From contig JAHDYR010000038.1 of assembly GCA_019828565.1 (NCBI GenBank), forward strand, positions 186,001 to 250,000: 64,000 nucleotides of DNA, in the 5' to 3' direction. A program made the translations under genes and the position numbers. Source of the stretch: Carpediemonas membranifera (Eukaryota; Fornicata). Every line of letters begins with the position of its first letter. Position 1 is the stretch's first letter. Below are positions 30,392 to 40,504 of this stretch, piece by piece. The notes under the pieces were generated by a model that saw only the letters and a program-made list of their open reading frames with translations, did no database searches and was not told the origin of the DNA.

Positions 30392-31444
30392 TTAATGGAT
30401 CGTGCGAGTGGCATGTGCGTGTCTCTGCGTCATTTGAGTGATGAACCGCTCATCTAGAACAGTGGAAGGGTTTGTTTCCAGTGGTTTGTAGTCGGTAATG
30501 CCGGTACAGTGGTCACGAATAGACGGTAGAGGCAGAGAAGATACATACTTGGTCGGACCCAGGATCTGCATCGGCGCATTGCAGCTACTTAATGAGCCAT
30601 TTGCAATCAGCCGTCTCCCAGCAGCCCCCGGCGCGTTGCGGTAGCCTGAGAAGTACCTCGACAGAAACAGCAGGGGGTTGTCCATGCACAGCGTACGATA
30701 AATCCAGAAGCAGTCTTGCAGGTGGAGCTCATTGGCCAGTACCTGCTCTGGAGTGAGGATGATGCAGGTGTGCCTGTACGGTTTCGTCGAAATCGTCTTC
30801 ATCAGCTCGGTTGTCTCGGCCGTGTCGTTATCTCTAGTACACGTGGCGAAGTAAATCATACGCACACGTGTTTGATCGACGACTGTAGGCTCCTTGAATG
30901 CGGCCGTGATCAACTCCACAAAGTTGTGGAGGAACAGGGCATCGTTTGTGGCCGCATCAATGACCAAGCGAGAAGTACTAGTCTCCGTATGGCCAGAAAT
31001 GACCCAATACGTGTCGAAGTTGGCGTAAAGATCGGCCAGGGTCCTCAATTTGGAAACCAAATCTGCTGTCGAGGAGAACGACACGGCCTCGATTGTGAGG
31101 TACTGGTCACCCATGGTCTCAAGGATCGTCTTGAGCTTGACATGGTACCCTGCCGCGTCTGGCATGTGCTCAAGGTGGAACACGGCGAATGAGTCGCGAG
31201 AGGAGGCGAACCCGTTCTCTGGCTCAAGAACAACGAGCACGCGACGGTTGACAAGGTTGTCCAGAGTGAGCGGGCAGGAGTGGAACCTTGTCAAGCTGTC
31301 CGGAGGGTGATGAGGGAGGATACCAATTCCTCGATAGCCGCGACGCTTGTCTCTTTTGCCGCAAACACACTCAAGCACCTTATCAGAGCCTTCTACGGCT
31401 CTTACAGCGTTCTCATTGAACACAAGCGGCAGTTCTTCGCTCAT
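30392..31444 (-). CDS. CHAT/caspase-like protein (candidate cysteine protease)
   Basis: About 350 residues from ATG 31444 (an in-frame ATG at 31471 lies inside a conserved upstream box, so 31444 is preferred). A central alpha/beta segment has hydrophobic strands ending in YWVISGH (H152) and, 50 residues on, VRMIYFATC (C202). That is the strand-His and strand-Cys spacing of CHAT/caspase-fold proteases. An N-terminal CVCG pair is present. The fold call rests on this pattern alone and is tentative. The gene ends convergently 14 bp from PHD2. Confidence 0.45.
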   Translation of the reverse strand: MSEELPLVFNENAVRAVEGSDKVLECVCGKRDKRRGYRGIGILPHHPPDSLTRFHSCPLTLDNLVNRRVLVVLEPENGFASSRDSFAVFHLEHMPDAAGYHVKLKTILETMGDQYLTIEAVSFSSTADLVSKLRTLADLYANFDTYWVISGHTETSTSRLVIDAATNDALFLHNFVELITAAFKEPTVVDQTRVRMIYFATCTRDNDTAETTELMKTISTKPYRHTCIILTPEQVLANELHLQDCFWIYRTLCMDNPLLFLSRYFSGYRNAPGAAGRRLIANGSLSSCNAPMQILGPTKYVSSLPLPSIRDHCTGITDYKPLETNPSTVLDERFITQMTQRHAHATRTIH

Positions 31445-31461
31445 TTCACAAATTTCAGAAT

Positions 31462-31487
31462 GTGCCACCATGAAAAAAAATTGGCAC
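31462..31487 (-). promoter_or_regulatory. Conserved GTGCCA...TGGCAC box (copy 1)
   Basis: On the plus strand GTGCCACCATGAAAAAAAA followed by TTGGCAC. The same ~25-bp sequence occurs at 36856-36880 upstream of the GNAT gene. It forms an imperfect palindrome with an A-rich centre and lies upstream of the minus-strand gene start. Likely a core promoter or regulator site. Confidence 0.5.
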
Positions 31488-31681
31488 AAGCACAGTACGG
31501 CCTGATAGCTGAAGTTTTGGCCTATAACAACCTGGAATATGTTGTTTCATCTTTGCATAAATCCATTCCCATTCATGTGTACGTCAGCAATAGGCGTTTA
31601 GCAGTGTTTCAGAAACTTTCGCGATATTTTCACAAGATGTTTTTGCGAAAATTGGCTTTTTCGCATAACGAGAGGACTTCA

Positions 31682-32455
31682 ATGGCACGTAGTAAGGCAC
31701 CAGCTCATCCCCCGATCGACAGCGACAATTCAAGCGCATCTGCTGATGCTAGCGAGCAGCTTGATGATCCGATGACGCTCCCGCAGGACGTTGTCCATCG
31801 AATTTACCCAGGTGCCACTGATGAGGAGATATCCGATCTCCGGAAGAAGTGTCACGGCATCACCCGCGTCTATGTGATGCCTGACTGAGCTGCCGGCGGC
31901 CGAGTCTTGCTGCGCTCCCTTCCTCGAGGTCGTTAAGGAGCAACCAGCCCGTGACGCCGAGACTGGGCATGTTGGCAGAGGGATGATGGCTGTCCAGGAG
32001 GTCAAAGAGGGGACCTTCCTCGGCGTCTACTGTGGCCAGCTCCTCTCAGAGGAAGAATACCTCGCCAGCAACACGTCGATGGTGTTTGTTACCCTTTATT
32101 TCATTTACATAGAATCTCCTTTTGGAACAAGGTGCGTGTGGACTCCACTGAGCTATCCTACGCCAGTGGAGTCCACCTGATCAATCACAGCGATGACTAT
32201 AACTGTGTATGCAGCGAGGGCGTGCTCTGCGGCCTCCCTGTTCTTGGTGTGTATGCCAATAAGCGCATCGAGAAGGATGAGTTCCTTCGCATTGACTATC
32301 AGGAGGACTACTGGAAGGATTCGGAGGTCAAGAAAGTCGAAGTGGCTCACTTTCGGGCCCTCGAAATGACTGACAAGCGGTACATCTCCAACTTGAAGAG
32401 GATGTATCCCAGTTTACGTCAACCTCAGCGCGCGGGAATTAAGAAGAAGAAGTAA
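31682..32455 (+). CDS. SET-domain-like protein 2, with a 29-nt intron
   Basis: Starts MARSKAPAHPP at 31682, with an acidic leader. The frame changes near 31865-31890 (frameshift or a tiny intron) into a stretch with GTFLGVYCGQLLSEEEYL. A 29-nt GT-AG intron at 32084-32112 then restores the frame to VRVDSTELSYASGVHLINHS. The SET end motifs are good: LINHSDDYNC (NHS core), GVYANKRIEKDEFL and IDYQEDYW, and the C-terminus is basic. Lysine methyltransferase activity is plausible, more so than for SET1. Confidence 0.6.
32084..32112 (+). other. Candidate 29-nt spliceosomal intron in SET2
   Basis: GTTTGT donor and TTACATAG acceptor. Removal joins ATG-GT to A-ATC and restores the SET frame without a stop. 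The donor matches that of the host protease intron (GTTTGT). Confidence 0.6.
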
Positions 32456-32483
32456 ATCATGTCTGATCAATCACTTTACTCTC

Positions 32484-34088
32484 TTAGAGTTTCTCCGAAG
32501 TCGTCGCACGGGCCTTGCTCTTACCATCGCGACGTAGGAATATATGCATAGGAGTAACATCGGCAGGAGATGAGTGCTCCTTGCTGCTCATATCTGGCGG
32601 CAGGTCGACCGCCGGAGAGTGCTGGTTGATGATAGCCTTCATCTCTGGCGACAGACCGAGGTCGAGGGGTGGGACCGTTATGAACTTCTGGCCCCCGTAC
32701 CTCATCATGGTGCTATTGATCCGAGTCCATAAGGCTCCAGTCACATTGTTCCTCTGGAACAGTACCATCAAGGCAGCGAGAGGAACGTAGCGGTCAAGCT
32801 CCACTGTTGCCTCCTCGGCGCGCCTGACAAGCTCAGCCCAGTTGTCCTCGAGTTCATCGGCGAGCGCTTCAAGCCCAGCCTCACTCGCCCGTGCCAACTC
32901 TTCTTGAGTAAACTGATGGATCGCCTGATCCTCGGCCTTCTGCTGACCTAACTCAGCTTCAAGTCTCTTCTGGGACTCCTCAGAATCTCTGTTAGCCTGT
33001 TCAAGCGCCTCCCTCGCCTCCCTCTCCTCAGCAAGCCGTTTCATCAAGGGCTCGTACTGCTCCAACAAGCGCACAGACTCGGGTACATCATCAAGGCCTG
33101 CACTGGTGTCGTCTAGCTGCTGAAGGAGAGAACCAACGGTGTCTGTGTCGTCCACATCGGACTCTACGTCGACGTCTTGATCAGTCTGGGGCAACGGAAC
33201 GCCGTCACCATGCATGGCGGCCGGTTCAGAGTGGCCATCGGACTCGTCCTCGTCAGTGTCGGAAAATTCCACGGCGTCGCTGGCGGGTGGTGTCACATAG
33301 GCATGCCCTGTATCTTGCGCATAGGATGCAGTAACGAGTTCAAGCGAGTGTATGGCTTCCTCGCGGTCATTCCTTGCCTGAATAGCTTCGGCGGCTGCCT
33401 TGGCAACATCTCGACGCAACCGCTCAAGCTGGGCTGATGTCACATCGCTTCCCGGATCATTCTTGCAACCAGAAAGAATGTCCTCGTAGGGGGCATGCAC
33501 GCGGCGGGCCTCGACAGTGCCCTCAGGGGCGACGAAGAGAGCGCGAAGGATCAGGTTGACTTGATCTGGAAGAAAGAGACGGCCTGTTCCTTCTAGATGA
33601 ATAGAGCCACGATGTGACGGCATGACAGCCTCGCGGTTATCCTCAAAGGTGATCGCTGATCCGGTGTAGTGGTCAACAAACTGCTTCCGCACGATTTCAA
33701 CCTGATCATCCTCCATAAACAAGCCTGCAGGAACCTTAGACAGCTCGGGCCGGGCAAGGTCGTCACTAATGGCCATGAGCTCGGGAAGGGAAGCCTTGTT
33801 GATGAGATCCATTAGTGAAACTCGGCCAGCGAGACCAAACACATCACGAATCTCGTCAATGACGATGTGGTCGACCAGCGCGCATCTCAGGGCTGTCTTC
33901 GTTATCACGTTGTGCTCCTTGAGGTACTCCAATCGGCTCTTATTCGTCCGGAGTGCGAACCATCTCTCGAACATACTCTTATCTGCTCGAATAGCCTTAC
34001 GCTCTTGACCAGGTGCAGCAAAAGCAATCCTAACGGTCTTCTCATGATGCTCACGAATCCAGCTGCGTAGAATAGTGATATCTAGCAT
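32484..34088 (-). CDS. Hypothetical coiled-coil protein, 534 aa
   Basis: From ATG 34088 (MLDITILRSWIREHHEK). The N-terminal ~230 residues appear globular, then comes an acidic D/E/S-rich linker, then a coiled coil rich in E, A, L and R (about residues 340-430), and a C-terminal helical part with a basic end. No enzyme motif is recognised. TTTCAC boxes precede the start (34100-34130). The gene is convergent with SET2 (28 bp). Confidence 0.65.
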   Translation of the reverse strand: MLDITILRSWIREHHEKTVRIAFAAPGQERKAIRADKSMFERWFALRTNKSRLEYLKEHNVITKTALRCALVDHIVIDEIRDVFGLAGRVSLMDLINKASLPELMAISDDLARPELSKVPAGLFMEDDQVEIVRKQFVDHYTGSAITFEDNREAVMPSHRGSIHLEGTGRLFLPDQVNLILRALFVAPEGTVEARRVHAPYEDILSGCKNDPGSDVTSAQLERLRRDVAKAAAEAIQARNDREEAIHSLELVTASYAQDTGHAYVTPPASDAVEFSDTDEDESDGHSEPAAMHGDGVPLPQTDQDVDVESDVDDTDTVGSLLQQLDDTSAGLDDVPESVRLLEQYEPLMKRLAEEREAREALEQANRDSEESQKRLEAELGQQKAEDQAIHQFTQEELARASEAGLEALADELEDNWAELVRRAEEATVELDRYVPLAALMVLFQRNNVTGALWTRINSTMMRYGGQKFITVPPLDLGLSPEMKAIINQHSPAVDLPPDMSSKEHSSPADVTPMHIFLRRDGKSKARATTSEKL

Positions 34089-34541
34089 CTTTTCCAAAAT
34101 TTCACAGCAATGCAGTGTTATTTTCACAGTGAATATTTTGTTCTGTCGAAATAAGATGCAGGAAGAGCTTTAGTATATAGCACGTGCGACTGAAGGCATT
34201 TTAAGCATGTTTATAGCATGTATATGCAGGTAGTTGATTGTAGGTACTGTCAAAATTTTCTGTTTACGCAAAGCAATATAAATATGCCAATTCATCACGT
34301 AAAACTTCTGGAGCCGTGTTCAGACAGTCAGAGAACCCACCATACCGCTTTTCAGCCAGAATAGACTCAACCCTAATTTTGCTTTACGTATATCTCGGTA
34401 AATAGACTCGAACGATATGTAAAAATCTTGGATCCGTCCTAACATATCAAATACTACACATATACCAAGTTTCAGCCAAATCCAAGCCGAGAAGATCACC
34501 CCCGTCAAGCCCATGGACAATGGTAGGTCAGCGTGGTTTTG

Positions 34542-34609
34542 GCGAAAATAACAGTGCATTGCTGTATTCCAAATGTATGACTTATAGTGCAATGCACTGT
34601 TATTTTCGC
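34542..34609. repeat. 21-bp perfect hairpin
   Basis: GCGAAAATAACAGTGCATTG(C) and its exact complement, separated by ~26 nt. It could be a transcribed hairpin RNA, a terminator-like structure or a MITE relic. Confidence 0.7.
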
Positions 34610-34648
34610 AGAGCCGAACTTGGAGGTGGCCAGAAACTGAAATCGCTG

Positions 34649-34699
34649 AAAAGCTCAGAGACGTCGTTATATCATCTATAACGGCATCTCTGAGCTTTT
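34649..34699. repeat. 23-bp hairpin with 2 mismatches
   Basis: AAAAGCTCAGAGACGTCGTT and the following ATA pair with TATAACGGCATCTCTGAGCT and TTT around a 5-nt TCATC loop. It is directly next to the preceding hairpin. Confidence 0.7.
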
Positions 34700-35056
34700 G
34701 GGCGCACGGTTTCATCAGGACGTGGAGATCGATGCTTGTGAAAATGAAGAATCGACTAGGAGAGCTCTACGCTTGCATGCAGCCTTCTATTAGGTTGTTG
34801 ATGTTGGTTATATGCTTATTTTTCGTTCTCGATGCGTGTGGATGAGTACTCTGTTGCAAGATTCATTTTGATGGACTTATGTTGGTTATAGAGGATAAAG
34901 GCATCAGAATGGATCATATGCATGCTATAAACCCGTTACATGCTGTTGTAATGGCGCTACTTGTTCTTCATCATCACTTTGCCCTGATGTTTCGCAGTTG
35001 TTTCCCTAAAGTGCAAAATTTCACTGAGATTTCACGCGCATTTTAAGGAAACAATC

Positions 35057-35814
35057 ATGGCAAGGAGTAATCCGAAGGCAAGAGTGCCGAAAAAGGCCTA
35101 ACGCGCAGAGAAGGAAGCTTGGTGCTCGCAACCAGAAGCAGTTGAACTTGTCGAAGAAGCAGCGCAAGATCACTATGGCTGCATTGGACCTTGTCCAATC
35201 CTTCATCAACTCTCTCGAGGATCCGGGCGAGATTGAGAGGGCAAACAAGATCGTGACGGAGGCAAACAACCTGGGGCGCGACCAGGACGTCCGTGACCTG
35301 AATCCCACGTCAGCCCGCGACAACAACGATTACAGGCACGCCACCGTGAGGGATATTGAGGCGGCCTACACCGGAGATGGCGATAATGGCACCCTGAAGC
35401 GTTTTTGCGGCTCTGGTCAGCCTCGACGGCGACGACGAAGACGAGCTTCGCCCTGATGACCCCCTCATGGCCTGCGTTAAGTCGCACAGGGATCTTTTCC
35501 TCAAGATTCCCGCTGGCCTGAGGGAGGAGGTGCACCAGTTCGTGTCTTCTCAGCTCGACATCCCCACGGAGACGATCCGGCACATCCTCCATGCCAACAC
35601 CCAGTCCTCCGACGCCACTGAGATCTTCAAGCGACCCACACTGGTCCCGAAGAGGTCCTATTCTTCCGTGGAGGAGCTCGGTGATATCATTGTCGCGCAG
35701 AACCGGAAGCGTGTGGAGGCGGAGCGGCGCGATGCCATACGTCGCAAGATCTACGAGACGATCATGATGTTCTACATGATCCAGTCTACTAAGCAGACCC
35801 CAGAGACTGATTAA
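35057..35814 (+). CDS. Hypothetical protein (two frameshifts)
   Basis: Starts MARSNPKARVPK at 35057. The frame shifts at an A5 run (~35090) into a Lys/Arg-rich leader and a helical stretch (ITMAALDLVQSFINSLEDPG). It shifts again near 35398 into FAALVSLDGDDEDELRPDDP and a helical C-terminal domain to 35814. Across the three frames the translation is continuous and natural-looking, so one gene of ~250 residues is likely. No family is recognised. TTTCAC boxes lie just upstream. Confidence 0.5.
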
Positions 35815-35829
35815 ATCATCATGTGACTT

Positions 35830-36805
35830 TTACTCATACTCAATATTCCACGCGGCTTCCCAGTAGTTATCTTTCTTGCGATCTGCGTGCGATCTGTAGT
35901 AAGACCGGAGAGCAGCCATCTTGATAACGAAGACGAGGTGACCCTCCTCGATATGCTTGATCATCTTCCGCTGGGTGCTTCTCGTGGTGTTTGTGGACTT
36001 TTGCTTGCTCGCCTCCTTGATCGACTTGAGCTTCTTCTTCATTGCCATCGTCAAGTCATCCTCCGTCTGAGTCAGTGTGATGTACTCGTTCGGGCTTTCG
36101 GGCATGGGGTGGGTTGGGGCGGGTTGTCGGCGAGATGAGGCAGGATCATTGGAAGGCTGGGGTGGGGAAATGAGGTGCCGCAAGCCCTGACGACGCCGAT
36201 AAGCGTCACCCGCGCTGTGGAGAAATGTGGTGATCTCCCTCACACACCCAACACAGTCGGCAAGAGACTGACCCAAAGCCTCCCACTTGGTGCCAGAGAG
36301 CGCTGCCTCCAACGTGTAGCTCGGGCTGGAGGTATCCTCGATAGACTCCAATTCCGCTGCAGGTAGCGATGTCACGAATCCAAGCTCCTTGTAGAACTCC
36401 AGGACAGTCTCATCACACTGGAGCCTGAGCTTGGCGCCGGCAGACGCAACAGCGAGCAGGATTGACGCATATCCCTTGCCTCGGTGGGCCACCTTCGTGC
36501 CAAGAGTAACGACGTACTTACTCTTGAAGTTCGGCACACCCGAAATGCCCTCCTGTACCATGAGCAGCATAGAGACGATGTCGTTGGTGGTGGTGCTGAC
36601 AATGGCGATCATGCTATGTAAGAGCTTGGGGTGGGTCATACAGGGTGTTGTTCAGTTCAATGGCACTGAGCATTTCCGTAACATGAAATGACGACAGGAA
36701 GGACAGTACGCTGTGCACATACTGGCTGTTGTCGTCCAGTAGTACATATACTAGGTGACAACCATCCATGGCCAATATCGTGTTCTTCCAGTCGTCGTTA
36801 GGCAT
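35830..36805 (-). CDS. GNAT-family N-acetyltransferase-like protein (one frameshift)
   Basis: Starts MPNDDWKNTILAM at 36805. A frameshift in a C-rich stretch near 36640 leads into the rest. The acetyl-CoA binding motif is clear: VVTLGTKVAHRGKGYASILL (R/QxxGxG/A type), followed by the late GNAT element EFYKELGF. The C-terminal ~150 residues are basic and helical (KKKLKSIKEASKQK), suggesting nucleic-acid or nuclear association. Substrate unknown; histone or other protein acetylation is only a guess. Confidence 0.7.
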
Positions 36806-36855
36806 GTTTCACGCTTCTGCTGAAATTTTTCACACAGATTTCGCAAACTGCATTT

Positions 36856-36880
36856 GTGCCACCATGAAAAAAATTGGCAC
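36856..36880 (-). promoter_or_regulatory. Conserved GTGCCA...TGGCAC box (copy 2)
   Basis: Same sequence as 31462-31487, about 50 bp upstream of the GNAT start on the minus strand. TTTTTCACAC lies between box and gene. Confidence 0.5.
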
Positions 36881-37015
36881 AAAACGAATTGAAGTCAATT
36901 CACGACTTATTCGACGAGTAGGGGGTCAGGCAAGTATTATGGGCGCATTATCTTTCCCGGCAAGCGAAATGTATTCTCATCAATCATGCTTTTTACAATC
37001 TCAGCTTTTCTATCT

Positions 37016-39555
37016 CTACTCACGGCATAGACAGCAAAGAAGCTCAACCCCGTCATCATCTTCAGACAGCACGCACTCCATATAGTCTTCTTCCCACTCA
37101 AGCGACGTGTGAGTTGTGATGAACCCGAAAATGTCCTGAATAAGCCGGGAAAACTGGTCAAGATGAGATCTACTGGGCGTGTACTCCTGCTGCGTGTCCT
37201 CCCGTATGCTCATCCACTGCTCTGACTCAAGACAGCAGCAGTGAATGCGAACCCGCCGAAGGTTGTCAAGCCTTGGCACTCCGTAATCCTGTCTGCCGGG
37301 AGATCGGTTATCTGTCACCAGGATATGAGCCATAGATGCCTGCTCCGTGAGTATTACCTTCTCGAGAATAGCCTTACGACGTTCAGCAGACTTTTGCCAT
37401 CTGATTCTTGATGAAGTCCCTCTCAAAAGTATTCCTCCAGAAGATAGAACATCGGAATCATCAAGTGTTGGTAGCTTAGCGGCTGAGCGGTGAGTCGGGT
37501 GCTGACGTATAATGTTTGTGCGCTTACCGAGACCTTGTCCACAAGGCTGGGAGGCAGTATCTTGAGAGATGAGCTGTCAGTCTGCTGAAGAGCCATAGTC
37601 ACGTGGAGAAGGTGACACATGCCTGCAGCAAGGAAATGAAATGATACTACTGAGTCGGTCGGTTTGACAGTCGAGTAGTACAACGCCTGGAGATATCCGA
37701 TAAGGCGCATTATATCTTGGACTGGCTCTGGAAGGGCGATATAGTCCTCTCTGACGAGATTTGCCATGCGGACCCTGGCTGCGGACTGCTCATTGCACCC
37801 GGTAGTGCGATCAACACTGGTCCCCGTGGACATGCGAAGCAGCTTATGGTTGAGATCTTGGTTCCTGAGCACGGTAGCTTAATCACGCCCGCGCAATGAG
37901 TAGCGCTTGAACTGATTGCACATCGCAGCGACTTGCTCCAGCAGGTTGTGCGAATCGTGCATGATGGGAGGACAGAGGACAATGCGATCCAGAGGAATCA
38001 CTCGGTCAGACTCTTCAGTCTTCGCGAAGATGACAGGGTGGTCAGTGCCAAGGTGAAAGTCGCCATAAAGTGCAAACGGATCAGAGGTGCGGTGTCTATC
38101 AGCAACAAGTTCCGAGAAGGCCTTCTTGAAGCGTACCACGTCGGCTAGGGTGACCCTGTTGGTGTTTGCAATTGGGCGAAGAGCCTTGTCGGTCACCCGA
38201 ACGGAGCTGAAAGGCGAAGGGTAGTGTGCTTGCCCTGTCTTGACCGAGATCATCTTGGCCATAGCAGGATGATCACCAAGGAGGATCACCTGGTCAAATG
38301 ATGTGACTTGGCCGGTGTTCCGGATCGGTACTCTTGCCATATAGAGAGCCTCGATGGCCTTCTCAATCTTGCCCAGAGTGTCTGGCTCAAAGAGATCTTT
38401 CTCCTGTTTCATAAACTCCATAACACGAAATGGGGGAGTGATCCGGTTGGGTAATGTGAAGCCGCTGGGGTCGTAGAGACGAATCTTAACGGCAGTCGTA
38501 CCCTTCCATCCGTCTAACCAGAAGATAATCTTCAATGGCTGCCAGTCGGCGCTGGGTTGAGTAAGCCTTCGCATGCAGGATTCGTACCCGGGCTTGTCAG
38601 TCTCGAGCCATTCCGGGTGGGTTACAGCCTGAGTCACAAACCTTACAGTGCTAAACCAGACCTCGACCATCGCGTCCCAGGTGCTACTGTGCATACGCTT
38701 AACCAACGATGTATGAGGGATCTGTTCCAGTGTAGTCCGATGCTCTGCTGCTTCCTGTTCGGAGGCATAGTGGATGATAAGCAGCGGCTTGTCGTATGTG
38801 TGTGTGATGATGAGGTCTGATGAGAGAGCAGTCGCCATCTGTCCGTCTTCGTTCAGCCTGATCGTGTTAGTGCACTCTAGAGGAGTCAGCTCTCCTTCTC
38901 GGGTCATGCGACCTGTGGTGTTGCTGATGCGTGTCTCAATCGGTACGAGATGAGTCAGGAAACGCGTTTCAGCGGGCGTAAGAGCTTGATGAAGACCGGA
39001 GACATGAAGTATGTTGCACCTTAGCTCCTTGAGTATGACCCCGGCGGGTTTGTGTCGCGGTATAGGCAGGTTCATCCTTCTTGAGAGTCGATTGACAAAC
39101 TTGTAGGAGTCCTGGGTGTTGTTGAAGCCAGCACGGATGTAGTCGAGGATCGACGTCAGCTCCAAGATGTTCATCAGGTTGTCAGAGCGACTCTGGAGGT
39201 CACTCAGCTCCGTTGATATGTCTGAAACTTGAGCATCGCGGCGAGTCACGTCCGTAGAAAACACGATAAAGCCCATACGGGCTTGGTAATGGGCATGTGC
39301 GGCATTGCGTAGGTTTCGTCTATCGCTAGGGTCGACATAAAATCGATTGTCGGCTGCCTGAAGACCATCTTGACGCATTGCATGTGCTAGGTTGCTGAAT
39401 TGTCGACGCTGCGCTGCCAGATTACTGCCTTGATTGCCAGACGGCACAATGGCATAGTATGTGCACGCGAGAAGAGTGTTCAGCCGTTCTGGTGAGTACG
39501 GTGGGGACGTGTCGTTGTAAACAGTGCCTATCGCTGATTGATAGACTATGTACAT
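37016..39555 (-). pseudogene. Transposase-like protein A (decayed paralogue)
   Basis: From ATG 39555. It aligns with protein B (48182-50745) along most of its length: FWLDGWKGTTAVKIRLYD (first D), LLGDHPAMAKM (second D), CPPIMHDSHNLL, TTGCNEQS, LQALYYST and PMFYLLEEYF (E block). A TAA at 37879-37881 interrupts the frame but the same frame continues. Two frameshifts follow near 37420-37440. The C-terminus ends in CCLC like the CNLC of B. Possibly inactive, with B the functional copy. See B for the family argument. Confidence 0.55.
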
Positions 39556-40504
39556 GCCCTGCCGAATTCTGAGAATTTTCGCAGTCGTTTCACGAGTCCC
39601 GTGAAATTTCACATTTCACAAATTTTCACGAAACGAGATCAGTGCGATTGCGACAGCTGGGAGCTGAAAAGCGGAAGATATGCCTGTTACAAGGATCTAT
39701 AACACCTCCTGAAGTTAGACTGCTGATAGCTAGTCTCGTTGTCGAGTTCTGAGGTTGCACAAAAAAGTTGAATCTGAATTTCACGGTCAATATTGACCTA
39801 GACTGCGAAAGTGAAGGTGTAAGAAAAGTCTAACTCACCAAAGAGAGCAGCTAGAGGAAAATGGTAAAGGGTTTTGCAATCTGCATCCCCTGAGGAGTTC
39901 AGTTTCACACAGAAGAGGATTTGAGAAAGCTCCCCTTTCACAACGTCTTTGGGCACCTTCGACAGCGTTGATAAAGATGAAGCATACCATTAGCCCTTAT
40001 AGGCTATGATACACATCTACTGTTGGCGAAATGTTCTGCAATGTTGTCATCGACGAGATATGGTACCACATTTTTTATATCTCAAGATTGATGAGGTGCA
40101 ATCACTAACCGAGCATAGAAGGGTGCTGTATGAAGGTCATATAGCACCCCAGTATGTTCAGTTAGAGATTGCACCTCGCCAATCCCGAGATCGTGTGATT
40201 GAATCAATAGAACCCAGCGACGAAGACATCGCTGAGAGCTGAAACCAAGAGAGGATGTATAAACAGTAGTACTGAGCTTGCTTACGGACCAGCTTGTCAT
40301 GTCGACCACTTTTCACCAACTACATAAAATGCGTTTCCCTATTTACTCGCCGATGAGCAAAGCAATGCTCGACAACGATGTAAGATATGCGTTATTCATC
40401 TATAAAGCACCTGCTGTAGTATTTAAATCGGCTTCAGGGGTTCTAGTTTCGGATATCGCCATTTTCACTTCCTCATGATTTCCTCAGGCATCGAAACCCC
40501 GTTT
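39556..40504. other. Non-coding region with long hairpin
   Basis: About 950 bp. TTTCAC boxes occur at 39585-39640 upstream of protein A, an 85-nt hairpin lies at 40093-40177, and no convincing gene is present. The end contains the 48-bp segment (40468-40515) shared with 26575-26622. Confidence 0.45.
40093..40177. repeat. 85-nt imperfect hairpin
   Basis: GAGGTGCAATC at the left pairs with GATTGCACCTC at the right. Pairing continues inward (CTAAC/GTTAG, CATA/TATG, GGGTGCT/AGCACCC, TATGA/TCATA) around a short loop, giving a stem of about 38 bp with mismatches. Confidence 0.7.

Larger units (their letters stand above)
34089..35056. other. Non-coding region with two strong hairpins
   Basis: About 970 bp without a convincing gene. 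Two long inverted repeats are listed separately. A pair of diverged ~100-bp direct repeats may exist at 34310-34500 (both contain TTTCAGCCA). TTTCAC boxes occur at 35015-35040, before the next gene. Confidence 0.45.

Noticed and set aside
31866-31887. A 22-nt intron near the 5' end of SET2
   Set aside because: GT-AG ends exist and the frame would be restored, but the length is below the other introns and a single-base indel explains it as well; left as an undefined frame change.
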